From GCA-2737725 sp965229355 (lineage in GTDB: Bacteria; Pseudomonadota; Alphaproteobacteria; Rhodospirillales; Rhodospirillaceae), in contig OZ245869.1 in NCBI GenBank assembly GCA_965229355.1, positions 4,154,001-4,218,000 of the forward strand: a stretch of DNA of 64,000 bases. The letters run 5' to 3'. Shown piece by piece: positions 26,196 to 34,300 of this stretch. Both the position numbers and the translations under genes were made by a program. The notes beneath the pieces were generated by a model that was not told where the DNA came from, ran no database searches, and was given only the letters and a program-made list of their open reading frames with translations. Position 1 is the stretch's first letter. Each line of letters starts with the position of its first letter.

Positions 26196-26252
26196 TGCGC
26201 ATTATGTCTAAGGGCCCACGCACCGTCAATGCATTTTTGCGCATTATGCGCA
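26196..26252. promoter_or_regulatory. operator-like palindromes TGCGCATTATG
   Basis: TGCGCATTATG at 26196-26206 and the near-perfect palindrome TGCGCATTATGCGCA at 26238-26252 are 42 bases apart start to start, about four helical turns. They are candidate binding sites for the adjacent HTH-S24 regulator. Confidence 0.5.
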
Positions 26253-26415
26253 TTTTTCTAAATATTTATATGCTGCACTGCGCGCAACCTTTTCAAACTT
26301 CGTCGCGTTAGATTCAGTTCAACTTTAATAATCTGAATCAAAATAATAATAGAAATTCTGGCCCACAATTACGCCGACTAGATATAGCGTTTGCAAGCCA
26401 TAGCGAATCTATATA

Positions 26416-26478
26416 TGCGCAATAAGACTCATAAACCGCAAAACACGTATGCGCTTTTTTTACCATCTTGCGCAATGA
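26416..26478. promoter_or_regulatory. operator-like sites TGCGCAATRA
   Basis: TGCGCAATAA at 26416-26425 and TGCGCAATGA at 26469-26478 lie 155 and 102 bases before the regulator start. They share the TGCGCA core with the two sites nearer the reductase, suggesting control of both divergent genes by one protein. Confidence 0.4.
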
Positions 26479-26570
26479 TGGGCGTAAGATCGGACGCGGC
26501 CTTTGGCTGGCTTACCGGTCAATCAGGGGAATAGGTCCAGCAACTGGGCCTTTAATACGGGAAACATCAG

Positions 26571-27383
26571 ATGCCAGTTGATCAGGCGGCACTGCATCAC
26601 CTTCAGCCCGCCGTCTCGGCGCAGCAGGAGCATACCCGCAATGTCATCGGAGCCATGATGACGCTGACGGGTTTGAGTTCCAGCGCGCTGGCCCGCGATG
26701 CTGGCCTGACGCCCTCGACCCTCAACCGCTTTATGCATCAGCCGGTGCGCCACACCTTAAGCCAGCGCACGCTGTTGGCGCTGATGGTCACGACCTTCCG
26801 CCACATGAAGGCACGCGGCATTGCGGCTTTAGATGCAGCGGCTCTGTCCATCATCGCACCCACACTCCCCTCGTTTGAACGCGCGATTTTAGAACAGGCC
26901 CCTGATGCCGAACGCGTGTTGAAAGAAATCAAACTGCGCACGGGCGCTGGCCTTGCCAGCATGGCGGCACGTACCGAAATCAAAACCGAAGCGGCTCGCG
27001 ACCTGCCAGTTGTGACCAGCGGCACCTTGGGTGTCGATGTGGCCGCCATGAATTTCGATAAGGCACCGTTGAACACACAGCGCCCGCCGTTCCTGGCTGA
27101 TGATGCACACGCGTTTGCATTCTTGATGACCGACGCCACAATGGGCCCACGTTATGATTCAGGTGACATGCTGTATGTCAGCCCCGCACGTGATGTGAGC
27201 GGTGAAAATATCGACGTGGTGGTTGATCGCAAAACAGGCGGCTTCGTTGTGGGTCGCCTGACCAAAACAACCGACAGCATTGTTGTATTACTCAAACTCC
27301 AGAACCAAGAAACGTTCGAGATTGCGCGGGCTGATATGCGCGGGCTGTATCGCATCGTTGGTGTACAGCGCCTCGGCGCATAG
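26571..27383 (+). CDS. HTH transcriptional regulator with S24 (LexA/CI-like) C-terminal domain, probably non-cleaving
   Basis: 270 residues. The N-terminal XRE-type HTH lies near 20-70 (MTLTGLSSSALARDAGLTPS, TLNRFMHQP). The C-terminal S24 fold covers about 180-268 (ATMGPRYDSGDMLYVSPARD, GGFVVGRLTK). At the S24 catalytic serine position (normally SMEP) the protein has TM, and the usual lysine in VVKRL is replaced by Gly in VVGRL, so autocleavage is unlikely and the domain probably serves dimerisation or ligand response. It is divergent from the OYE-type reductase and is its likely regulator. Confidence 0.83.
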   Translation: MPVDQAALHHLQPAVSAQQEHTRNVIGAMMTLTGLSSSALARDAGLTPSTLNRFMHQPVRHTLSQRTLLALMVTTFRHMKARGIAALDAAALSIIAPTLPSFERAILEQAPDAERVLKEIKLRTGAGLASMAARTEIKTEAARDLPVVTSGTLGVDVAAMNFDKAPLNTQRPPFLADDAHAFAFLMTDATMGPRYDSGDMLYVSPARDVSGENIDVVVDRKTGGFVVGRLTKTTDSIVVLLKLQNQETFEIARADMRGLYRIVGVQRLGA

Positions 27384-27470
27384 CTTTTAGAAATTTATTT
27401 CTCGTCTCCTCTAGCTCCATATCACGGTCAGCCCTACTCTCATCTCCTCAATTCTCGGGGGAGAAGCCGT

Positions 27471-28112
27471 ATGCGTGCATCATATCTTTTAACAACTGTT
27501 GTCTTCATGGCTGGCTCAGCGTTAGCCCAACCGCAACAACCACCACAACCAGCACCACGCCCAGCAGCTGTTTGCGCGAGTGCTGATCAAGCCAAACAGG
27601 TCGCGGAGTTTTACAAAACATCACCTGGCATGATTCCAGCCAACGCCACACGTGGCCTGAAAATGCCCGAAGCTGCGATTGTGTCGGGCCTACCAAAAGA
27701 CCAAGCCGCCATTGTGAGTGGCGCGGAGTTCACCAAAATTTGGGATAGTATGACCGCATGGCCCAGTGCGCTGGGCTTGGTGATGAAAGGCGGCAACGTG
27801 TTTGAGCTGCCAGGCAAGGTCGCCATGGGTGAGCCCTCGACCCGCAGCAACTTCTACAATCTCAAATCCGGCGGCAGCTTTGGTGGGCACTTACGCCCCG
27901 ACTTAATGTCGACGATTGCCGTGGTTGCCATTCCTGGCAAAGAGAACACCATGACGCGCGGCGTCATGTTCTACGACGGTGCGGGTGAGTCGTTGTTCGC
28001 GTTATTTACAGTTGGTGCTGGCGGCGAAGGCTCTGCCCCTGCGCCAGATGCCGTTGCGGCGTTTGATAAAACGATGGCTCTGGCCAAGACGCTGCCAAAA
28101 GCGTGCAGCTAA
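27471..28112 (+). CDS. exported protein of unknown function
   Basis: 213 residues with a clear signal peptide (cleavage after ALA at about 19) followed by a Pro/Gln-rich linker (QPQQPPQPAPRP). The mature domain has two Cys (in AAVCAS and at the C-terminal KACS), which could form a disulfide joining the ends. Segments such as FNLKSGGSFGGHL-like YNLKSGGSFGGHLRPDLMS and GVMFYDGAGESLFALF do not match a family I know. The start is preceded by GGGGGAG. The stop overlaps the convergent DUF2141 gene by 4 bases. Confidence 0.75.
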   Translation: MRASYLLTTVVFMAGSALAQPQQPPQPAPRPAAVCASADQAKQVAEFYKTSPGMIPANATRGLKMPEAAIVSGLPKDQAAIVSGAEFTKIWDSMTAWPSALGLVMKGGNVFELPGKVAMGEPSTRSNFYNLKSGGSFGGHLRPDLMSTIAVVAIPGKENTMTRGVMFYDGAGESLFALFTVGAGGEGSAPAPDAVAAFDKTMALAKTLPKACS

Positions 28113-28615
28113 TCGCTTAAATGCACAACAGCGGGCGTCAATGCGCCCGTCACCTTGAACGATGCATCCTTGAAGCTTGGCGGCCCTAAGCGAATGGGAG
28201 CATCGTTCGAGACGGCATAAGGCTCGTCAGGCAAGCCGATCCACGTTTTGTTCAGCTTCAGGTTATGATCTTTGTCGTGATAAAGCGCGAAGGCATAGGT
28301 GCCAGCTTTATTAACCGGCACGCAGATGTTCATATCGCCAGCCTTGGCTGGAACACGAACCCGGCCCACACGCCCGCCCTTTTTCAACCAACGGTCCGGG
28401 TCATCGCCGTGCAGATCAAGCGTGACAATGCCCTTGTCGGACGTCACGCCTTTGACTGTGACCAGAATTGAAAACGGAAGCTGTTCACATGGGGTGTCTG
28501 TCGAAACCGGTTTTGCTTCGGTCTCAGGCTCCGCATCAATTGCGAAAGCAGGGCCAAAACCTGCCCCAACGCACATGACACCAACTGCAACCCACGCAAA
28601 CTTCAGCATAGCCAT
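28109..28615 (-). CDS. DUF2141 family exported protein
   Basis: 168 residues with a signal peptide (1-25). The mature domain carries DUF2141 hallmarks: ILVTVKGVTSDKGIVTLDL, YAFALYHDKDHNLKLNKTW and GLPDEPYAVSNDA followed by GPPSFKDASFKV. The family is a small periplasmic beta-sandwich of unknown role, common in proteobacteria. A calcium-loop-like DKDHNLKLN is present. The gene converges on 27471-28112 with a 4-base overlap of stops. Confidence 0.88.
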   Translation of the reverse strand: MAMLKFAWVAVGVMCVGAGFGPAFAIDAEPETEAKPVSTDTPCEQLPFSILVTVKGVTSDKGIVTLDLHGDDPDRWLKKGGRVGRVRVPAKAGDMNICVPVNKAGTYAFALYHDKDHNLKLNKTWIGLPDEPYAVSNDAPIRLGPPSFKDASFKVTGALTPAVVHLSD

Positions 28616-28735
28616 TCAAAAACCTATAGCACTGCCCCATCCCAGATCGGGACTATAAGTGTGACGAAGATAATGGCAAATTTTAGCAATCGGGGAATGA
28701 AAAATTCGTGATTCTGCAATTATTCGGCAATCTCG

Positions 28736-30244
28736 CTATTCTGTAATCTCAATGTCGGCATAGGGGATGTAACCGATATTGATCGAGAAATTCTTCACTC
28801 GCTTTGCAATGCCGTCGAACCGGACATAATCGTGGAGCAAGATTCCCGGCGCCTGATCGCGCTGGTGGCGAAGGACCTGGCGCGTCAATTCACGGCGCTT
28901 GTCTAAATCAAAAGTTCCCATTGCCTCTTTCAGCAGGGGCATGATGGTCTCATCGCAGTACCACGGGGCTTTCCATAAACACGAATGCCGCAAGAACCCC
29001 CGCAATGGATCCAGCGACGGGGCTGAGTTGTAATCAATCCCCACGGTTGTGCCGTCCCATGCACCTTGGTGCAGACCTTGCGCGTATTTGGGAATCGGCA
29101 CGACACGCACATCCAGCTTCACGCCAACTTGCGCTAAGTCAGACGACACCTTCTGATAGACTAAAGGCGCGAAGGATGAATTGCCGGCATAGATTTCGGC
29201 AACCATCTCAAAGCCATTTGCGTAACCTGCTTCGGCCAGCATTTTTTTAGCCAACGCTGGGTCATACGGATATGCAGGAATTGAAGGATCAAACCCGAAC
29301 GCGTTTACAGGTGCGGTTTGTGTGGCCACGGCTCCCTTGCCTGCCAGCAAGTTCTGAACAATCTCGTCTTTGTTGACGGCGTAGTTCAAAGCACGGCGCA
29401 CACGCACATCTTTCAGCGGTGAGTCTTTGACCGTAATGAATGCCAACAGAATCATCGCCGCTTCTGACTGCGCCACCATGCTGTGCCCCGCCGCCTCTAA
29501 CGCCGCGATTTCATCGGGCCCCAGTTGCATCGCCATATCAATGCGCCCGGCTAACAAAGCCTGCGTGCGGGCTGACGTATCAGGCACTGCGCGAATTTCC
29601 AGCTTGTCTATCTTGGGTTTACGCAGCGCTGTGGGGTTTGGCTTCAACGTCATCAGTCCGGGCGTCCAGCTTTCCATCACGAATGGCCCGCTGCCGATGG
29701 GCGCTTTATTGATGCCTGCGTCTCCTACCTTCTTCCAATTGGTTGGCGACATCAGGCGCATCAAACTCAATTCTTGAGGCAAGAATGGATTGGGCACGGA
29801 TGTTTTGATTTCAACCGTTGTCTCATCAATCACACGCGCTGATTTTAATGAGGGTACTTCGACGGTCACAGTGTAAGACGCACCACCTGGGCTTCGCAGA
29901 AGCTCGACTGCGAACACCACAGCGTCCGCATTCAGTGGTGTACCGTCTGAAAATACTTGGCCCGGATACAGCTTGAATTGCCACGTCGTTTCATCAATGG
30001 CCTTCCAGCTTTCTGCCGCTTGTGGGTGGGCCCCACCTTTGGTGTCGACCCATGTTAGCGCGTCGTAGACCGCAGCGAACGTATACAGCGCAGGCAAATT
30101 CGTACTGGTCATGGGGTTCATGCCCAAGGACGGAAAGCCCGGAATGGCGACACGGAGTGTTTTGTCGGCAGCATGTGCAGATGCAGCAACACATAGCAAA
30201 AGCGCAATCAGCGCATGACGCATGACAAGACGGCTGTTTTTCAT
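28736..30244 (-). CDS. ABC transporter substrate-binding protein, family 5, orphan
   Basis: 502 residues with a signal peptide (cleavage after AHA at about 25). SBP_bac_5 landmarks: HPQAAESWKAIDETTWQFKL, FSDGTPLNADAVVFAVELL, APIGSGPFVMESW, DVRVRRALNYAVNKDEI, YDPALAKKMLAEAGYANGF. It is homologous throughout to the protein at 7353-8858, including the Cys-flanked CLWKAPWYCDETIMPLLK segment. No transporter membrane or ATPase genes adjoin it. It is divergent from the carboxymuconolactone decarboxylase-type gene. The ligand is unknown. Confidence 0.93.
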   Translation of the reverse strand: MKNSRLVMRHALIALLLCVAASAHAADKTLRVAIPGFPSLGMNPMTSTNLPALYTFAAVYDALTWVDTKGGAHPQAAESWKAIDETTWQFKLYPGQVFSDGTPLNADAVVFAVELLRSPGGASYTVTVEVPSLKSARVIDETTVEIKTSVPNPFLPQELSLMRLMSPTNWKKVGDAGINKAPIGSGPFVMESWTPGLMTLKPNPTALRKPKIDKLEIRAVPDTSARTQALLAGRIDMAMQLGPDEIAALEAAGHSMVAQSEAAMILLAFITVKDSPLKDVRVRRALNYAVNKDEIVQNLLAGKGAVATQTAPVNAFGFDPSIPAYPYDPALAKKMLAEAGYANGFEMVAEIYAGNSSFAPLVYQKVSSDLAQVGVKLDVRVVPIPKYAQGLHQGAWDGTTVGIDYNSAPSLDPLRGFLRHSCLWKAPWYCDETIMPLLKEAMGTFDLDKRRELTRQVLRHQRDQAPGILLHDYVRFDGIAKRVKNFSINIGYIPYADIEITE

Positions 30245-30284
30245 CAGACTGTGCTCATCCCTTTATGAATCGCCGAGGCCCATG

Positions 30285-30962
30285 ATGTCCGACGATGCAA
30301 TCAAACGCTTAGAAGCTGTCAAAGCAAAGCGCGGCTACCTCTTGCCCCATCATGGCCTGATGGCGCTGACAGCGCCACAACTGCTGGATGGGTATGACGC
30401 CACTTACACCGCCCTCACCTTAACGCCACGCAGTTTAAGCGAGTACGAGCGCGAATTCGTCTGGCTTGGTGTGCTGATCTCACGACGCGAACACATCGCC
30501 GCTCAACATCTCGTGAAGTTCAAAAAAGCCGGCGGCACTGACGCCGATGTGAACCTGGCCGTGCAGCTCACAGCGCTGGCAGAAGGTGCCGCGGCATTCC
30601 ATTTTATCAGCGATCATTGGCAACGACACGCTGCCAACTACAACAACAAAGCGCTGTACTTCGACACACTGAAGAAGATCGGCGGAAGTGTACGGGAAGC
30701 GTTGGTGCACCTTCATCTCGCAGCAACGCATGGCTGCTTGCGCAACACAACAGCACTGCAATGGCACATCGCTGAGTGTTATCGCTTGAAGGTGCCCGAA
30801 GCAGAACTCGCTGAAGCACTGTCGTACATCATGTTTTCAGGCTCGGTGCCTTACTTCATTGAAGCGTGTGGCGTGTGGTTGGAGATGATTAAAGCCGATC
30901 AGGTTCCGGCATCGGCACCCTTCAAGGCCTGGGCCAGGATGGACCAAACCGGCCCCCTCTAA
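30285..30962 (+). CDS. carboxymuconolactone decarboxylase (CMD/AhpD-like) family protein
   Basis: 225 residues from the second ATG of an ATGATG pair; GAGG is 6 bases before it, and the longer frame from 30222 overlaps the divergent gene. It has an all-helical CMD-type pattern in two halves: EREFVWLGVLISRREHIAAQHLVKF and a C-terminal ATHGCLRNTTALQWHIAECY then LAEALSYIMFSGSVPYFIEA. The AhpD CxxC pair is not present, so peroxidase-partner activity is doubtful and a decarboxylase-like or unknown role is more likely. It is divergent from the orphan binding protein. Confidence 0.75.
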   Translation: MSDDAIKRLEAVKAKRGYLLPHHGLMALTAPQLLDGYDATYTALTLTPRSLSEYEREFVWLGVLISRREHIAAQHLVKFKKAGGTDADVNLAVQLTALAEGAAAFHFISDHWQRHAANYNNKALYFDTLKKIGGSVREALVHLHLAATHGCLRNTTALQWHIAECYRLKVPEAELAEALSYIMFSGSVPYFIEACGVWLEMIKADQVPASAPFKAWARMDQTGPL

Positions 30963-30995
30963 GCCCCGAGTTGATTCATGCCGGAGCGGTTTCGT

Positions 30996-31017
30996 TTTCC
31001 CTGCATATGCAGGGAAA
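30996..31017. terminator. 22-bp perfect palindrome between convergent genes
   Basis: TTTCCCTGCA-TATGCAGGGAAA reads the same on both strands and lies between the CMD-family stop (30962) and the DUF188 stop (31072). It suits a bidirectional terminator, though T runs are short on both sides. Confidence 0.5.
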
Positions 31018-31071
31018 TAGCAGGGCCCCTTGGCGCGGCGCAGAGAGTTGAATTGCGGGGAAAGCGTGAGC

Positions 31072-31527
31072 TTAAATTTTGGCCTTGGCGGCCCGCACCA
31101 TTGTTTCCAGCTTATCTAAAAAGCGCGAACGGTCCTGTTTCGTAAACGCGCCCGGCCCACCAGTCATCTGCCCCGTATCACGCAAATGCGTGTGGAGATC
31201 GCGCATCGCTGAGACCATGCCAATCGACACTTGGTCTAATGGGTGTCCATTGGGCCGCAACACAACGGCCCCTTTGGCGACACTGCGAGCAGCCAGCGGA
31301 ATATCAGCCGTGATCACCAAGTCATTGGCTTGCACGCGCTCGGCAATCCAATCATCAGCGGCATCAAGCTTGTTATTCTCAACCACAATTCTTTGAACGA
31401 GCGGATCAGCCTCGCCGCGTAGCCATTGATTGCTGACCAGATACACCATGACTTTATGGCGCGCAGCCACCCGCAGCACTTCGTCCTTTACTGGGCAGGC
31501 ATCGCCATCAACGTAAATCTCGACCAC
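31072..31527 (-). CDS. UPF0178/DUF188 (YaiI) family protein, PIN-like
   Basis: 151 residues. The start is GTG 31527, giving MVEIYVDGDACPVKDEVLRV, the conserved family N-terminus, with AAGGTGG 7 bases upstream; the longer frame from 31548 overlaps the upstream gene. Further family marks: LVSNQWL, ADDWIAERVQANDLVITADIPLA, VLRPNGHPLD and GGPGAFTKQDRSRFL. The family has a PIN-like fold and presumed nuclease activity but no established function. The GTG shares a base with the upstream TAG, so translation is coupled. Confidence 0.9.
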   Translation of the reverse strand: MVEIYVDGDACPVKDEVLRVAARHKVMVYLVSNQWLRGEADPLVQRIVVENNKLDAADDWIAERVQANDLVITADIPLAARSVAKGAVVLRPNGHPLDQVSIGMVSAMRDLHTHLRDTGQMTGGPGAFTKQDRSRFLDKLETMVRAAKAKI

Positions 31528-31943
31528 TAGTAGCCACCTTGCATGCACGCCTGCACCAGGGCGGCGATGATGTTCAAATCTACTTCTGCATTTATTTTAA
31601 ACTTTATCAGGCCCTTCCCGAACACGCCCATGGGAATACGCTTTTTAAAGTCCGCATGAATATCGCCGTGCAAAGCCACCGCATGAAGCGTGACCTCTTT
31701 GCCCGTTGTAACCGCATAAGCAAAGCGCCCGTCGCGATGAAACAGCCAGCCCTTTTCACCCAGCATCAAGCCTGCTGACATCACAACACTGGGGTCGTTA
31801 TCGGCAATCACGCGTTTTAAGGCTTCGGCCAACGACGCTCCGCCGTCCCCACCGCCGCCGCCACGCTTTGGCTTGATGAGCTTTATGCCCTCGGCGCGGC
31901 GTGTTTTGCGATTAATGGGAACAGGTTTGCGCTTGGGAATCAT
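31527..31943 (-). CDS. small DUF1801-like protein
   Basis: 138 residues. A basic, Gly-rich N-terminus (RKTRRAEGIKLIKPKRGGGGG) precedes a domain with WLFHRDGRFAYAVTTGKEVTLHAVALHGDI and a C-terminal KGLIKFKINAEVDLNIIAALVQ. The latter resembles the KGxIRFK...DLxxIxxLV end of DUF1801 proteins, so the assignment is tentative. It lies 4 bases after the HSL-type hydrolase and one base overlaps the DUF188 start, forming a three-gene minus-strand unit. Confidence 0.7.
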   Translation of the reverse strand: MIPKRKPVPINRKTRRAEGIKLIKPKRGGGGGDGGASLAEALKRVIADNDPSVVMSAGLMLGEKGWLFHRDGRFAYAVTTGKEVTLHAVALHGDIHADFKKRIPMGVFGKGLIKFKINAEVDLNIIAALVQACMQGGY

Positions 31944-31947
31944 GTTG

Positions 31948-33129
31948 TCATTTAGGCATCAGTCGCGCCTGAATAAAAGCTTCCACTTTATCCAGTGACC
32001 GGCGGCCTTCAGGCACGAACATAAACATGCTGGTGACAATATGCGATGTGCCAGGCCAGACATCCAAGCTCGCCGTCACGCCTTGTGCAGTGGCCTGATC
32101 AACCAGGCGCTTGGCATCATCCACCAGAATGGACTCATCACCATCTTGCACGATCATCGGCGGCAAGCCTGAAAGGTCGGCATAAAGCGGTGAGACCAAC
32201 GGCTCGCGCAAGCGTTCACCCGCATAGGCTTTGGCAGCAGCGCGCAAAAAAGCCGGGGTGAGCATGGCGTCTTTGTCCGCACGCGTGGTCATTGAGTCAG
32301 CGGTGTTGGCCAAATCCACCCACGGTGAAACAGCCACCAGCCCCGCAGGCAACGCTTGGCCTTGCGATTTGAGTGACAGCATCAAGGCCAACGCCAATCC
32401 TGCACCGGACGATTCACCGCCAACAATAATGCGCTCTGGCTTAAAGCCCTCTTTCAGCAACCACGCATAGGCTGCTTTCACATCATCCAACGCTGCGGGG
32501 TACGGGGCTTCGGGTGCCAAGCGATAGTACACCGACAACACCGCAACGCCTGTCTTGTTGGCCATGTCCATGGCGATGGGCCGCGTGGTGGCGGGATGGC
32601 CGCTGACATAACTGCCGCCATGCATCCATAAAATGGCAGCCCCCGCAGGCACAGTACCCGTGCGCAGCAGCCACTCGCCTTTCACTGTCGGTGTCTCCAC
32701 AAGCTGGCGCTCAACACCTTGCATCAACCGCACTTTGCGGTTCACAGCCACATCCACTGGACGCCGCAAACTCGCAAAGTCATCCGGCGCGCGATTGGGA
32801 TCGACCGCCACACGCAAACCCGCATGCATCAGGTAGCTTTGAATCGATGGCATACTATCGGGGCGCAAGAACACCAGCACCGCCACGACCATGCCCAAGG
32901 CCACCACCCACAGTGGGGCCGAAATCATCCACTTTTCCATCATGTTTTGGGGCGGCCGGAACACCAGCACTGCAAAGACGGCCAGCAGTGCAATGGCCGT
33001 CAGAACAGCAATTCCGGTCCAGGCGACGAAGCCCGCCGTTAAAGCAGCCAGAATTGAAAGTGCGGCCCAATACGCCGTCGGGCGTTGCCGCGTCTCACTT
33101 TGTAATAAAACCACGTTCTGACCCGACAC
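31948..33129 (-). CDS. alpha/beta hydrolase, hormone-sensitive lipase type, membrane-anchored
   Basis: 393 residues. The N-terminal part has two or three hydrophobic segments (about 20-55 and 72-90). The catalytic domain begins near 155 with the HSL oxyanion motif HGGSYVSGH, then YYRLAPEAPYPAALDD, nucleophile elbow GGESSGAG and C-terminal acid/base in DGDESILVDDA and GTSHIV. These enzymes hydrolyse short-chain esters or lactones. It is the first gene of a unit with the DUF1801-like and DUF188 genes. Confidence 0.9.
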   Translation of the reverse strand: MSGQNVVLLQSETRQRPTAYWAALSILAALTAGFVAWTGIAVLTAIALLAVFAVLVFRPPQNMMEKWMISAPLWVVALGMVVAVLVFLRPDSMPSIQSYLMHAGLRVAVDPNRAPDDFASLRRPVDVAVNRKVRLMQGVERQLVETPTVKGEWLLRTGTVPAGAAILWMHGGSYVSGHPATTRPIAMDMANKTGVAVLSVYYRLAPEAPYPAALDDVKAAYAWLLKEGFKPERIIVGGESSGAGLALALMLSLKSQGQALPAGLVAVSPWVDLANTADSMTTRADKDAMLTPAFLRAAAKAYAGERLREPLVSPLYADLSGLPPMIVQDGDESILVDDAKRLVDQATAQGVTASLDVWPGTSHIVTSMFMFVPEGRRSLDKVEAFIQARLMPK

Positions 33130-33230
33130 CGCTACGCCCTGCTGCCACCGGTATTATAGGTATAGGTGCCGCTTGCGGATCAACCAATGCTTGGCAGGCA
33201 TCCGGTTGGCGAAATAAATCACGCTCTGAA

Positions 33231-33266
33231 ATGAGGGAGACTGTTTAGATGAGGGAGACTATTTAA
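33231..33266 (+). repeat. 18-bp tandem duplication next to the NarL-type regulator stop
   Basis: ATGAGGGAGACTGTTTAG is followed directly by ATGAGGGAGACTATTTAA. One base differs internally plus the last base. The second unit contains the minus-strand stop codon of the response regulator, so the repeat duplicated the end of that gene. Confidence 0.8.
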
Positions 33267-33988
33267 GCGCGGGTTTTTTGTTGGTCTTGCGCGGCAGAGG
33301 CCGCTTCGCCCTGCTTCAACCATTCATCAACGCCAGTTTGCGACAGAATAATACGCACCGCGTCGGTGCGGTTGGTGGCGTTGATTTTGCGGTACACATT
33401 GCGCAAGTGCACCTTCACGGTCACTTCCTGTAAATCCAGTTCGCGTGCAATTTCTTTGTTGCTCTTCCCGCTAATCAGTAACCGCAACACAGCAGCCTCG
33501 CGCGCGCTCAAACGCGAGAGTCCACCTGGAATATATCTGGCAGGTTCATTGCCTGGTAATGCCGCTGCTGTGGCACGGGTTTCTTTGGCATTCAGCAAAG
33601 CGGGCGGCACATAGGTTTCGCCATCCAGCACCAAGCGCAACGCTGTCACCAGCGATTTGCCATTCATGGTTTTGGGAATGTAGCCATTCGCGCCGTTTTT
33701 CAAAGCGCCCGCGATAATAGTGCTATCGGCGTTGGCCGAAATAATAACAATGGGGGGACTGCCAAATGCTTTGCGCACATCGGCAATACTGGCAACGCTA
33801 TTCATGCCAGGCATTTGCAAGTCGAGCAAAATCAAATCAGGTTTTTGGGCACCGTTTGCATGCGCCATCACCTCGGCCAGATCAGATGCTTCGTCGATCA
33901 CGACATCATCGGCCAGCATACTGATGTACTGGCGCAAACTGTCGCGCACTAAACTATGATCATCAGCAAGTATGATTCGCATCGCCAC
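33263..33988 (-). CDS. NarL/FixJ-type response regulator
   Basis: 241 residues. The receiver domain (1-122) has Asp9/Asp10, phospho-acceptor Asp56 in LILLDLQMPGM and the conserved Lys in NGYIPKTM. A LuxR-type HTH lies near 160-225: LSAREAAVLRLLISGKSNKE, IARELDLQEVTVKVHLRNVY. It is downstream of the hybrid histidine kinase on the same strand, separated by 312 bases, so it is a plausible partner. Target genes are unknown. An internal ATG two codons in is an alternative start. Confidence 0.92.
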   Translation of the reverse strand: MAMRIILADDHSLVRDSLRQYISMLADDVVIDEASDLAEVMAHANGAQKPDLILLDLQMPGMNSVASIADVRKAFGSPPIVIISANADSTIIAGALKNGANGYIPKTMNGKSLVTALRLVLDGETYVPPALLNAKETRATAAALPGNEPARYIPGGLSRLSAREAAVLRLLISGKSNKEIARELDLQEVTVKVHLRNVYRKINATNRTDAVRIILSQTGVDEWLKQGEAASAAQDQQKTRA

Positions 33989-34300
33989 CTAACTAGCCAA
34001 AAGCGATTAGCCCACCGTTGTAGCTCTCCGCCTGTTATCGCTCTGGCAAAACGACAACACACCCAATTCAACCCTAGATTTTAACTAATTTGAAGTACAG
34101 TCTCATAAAACTGTAAACGATGGAATGTATTTTTGAGGGTAAGGACAACTGAACTCACTTGGAGCGTAAATAAGCAGATCGGCTTACCCATCAAATAGCC
34201 TTGGATTGGGTCGCCAAACATCCTGCTTTTGGTTTCGACCTCATCATGTCGCCGTGTTTTCTTTTGTCGGACGATGTTGTGTGTGTGTCCGATACGTCGG
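33989..34300. other. intergenic region between regulator and histidine kinase
   Basis: 312 bases, noticeably more AT-rich than the flanks and GT-rich near 34270-34290 (GTTGTGTGTGTGTCC). I find no tRNA, strong hairpin or convincing small ORF. It probably holds the promoter of the NarL-type regulator near 33989-34080. Confidence 0.4.

Larger units (their letters stand above)
25915..26570. other. long divergent intergenic region with operator-like repeats and a minus-strand terminator
   Basis: 656 bases between the OYE-type reductase and the regulator, AT-rich from about 26200 to 26460. It holds a strong minus-strand terminator (26061-26093) and four TGCGCA-cored sites (26196-26206, 26238-26252, 26416-26425, 26469-26478). 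I see no protein gene on either strand, but a short transcribed leader or small RNA ending at the terminator is possible. Confidence 0.6.
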
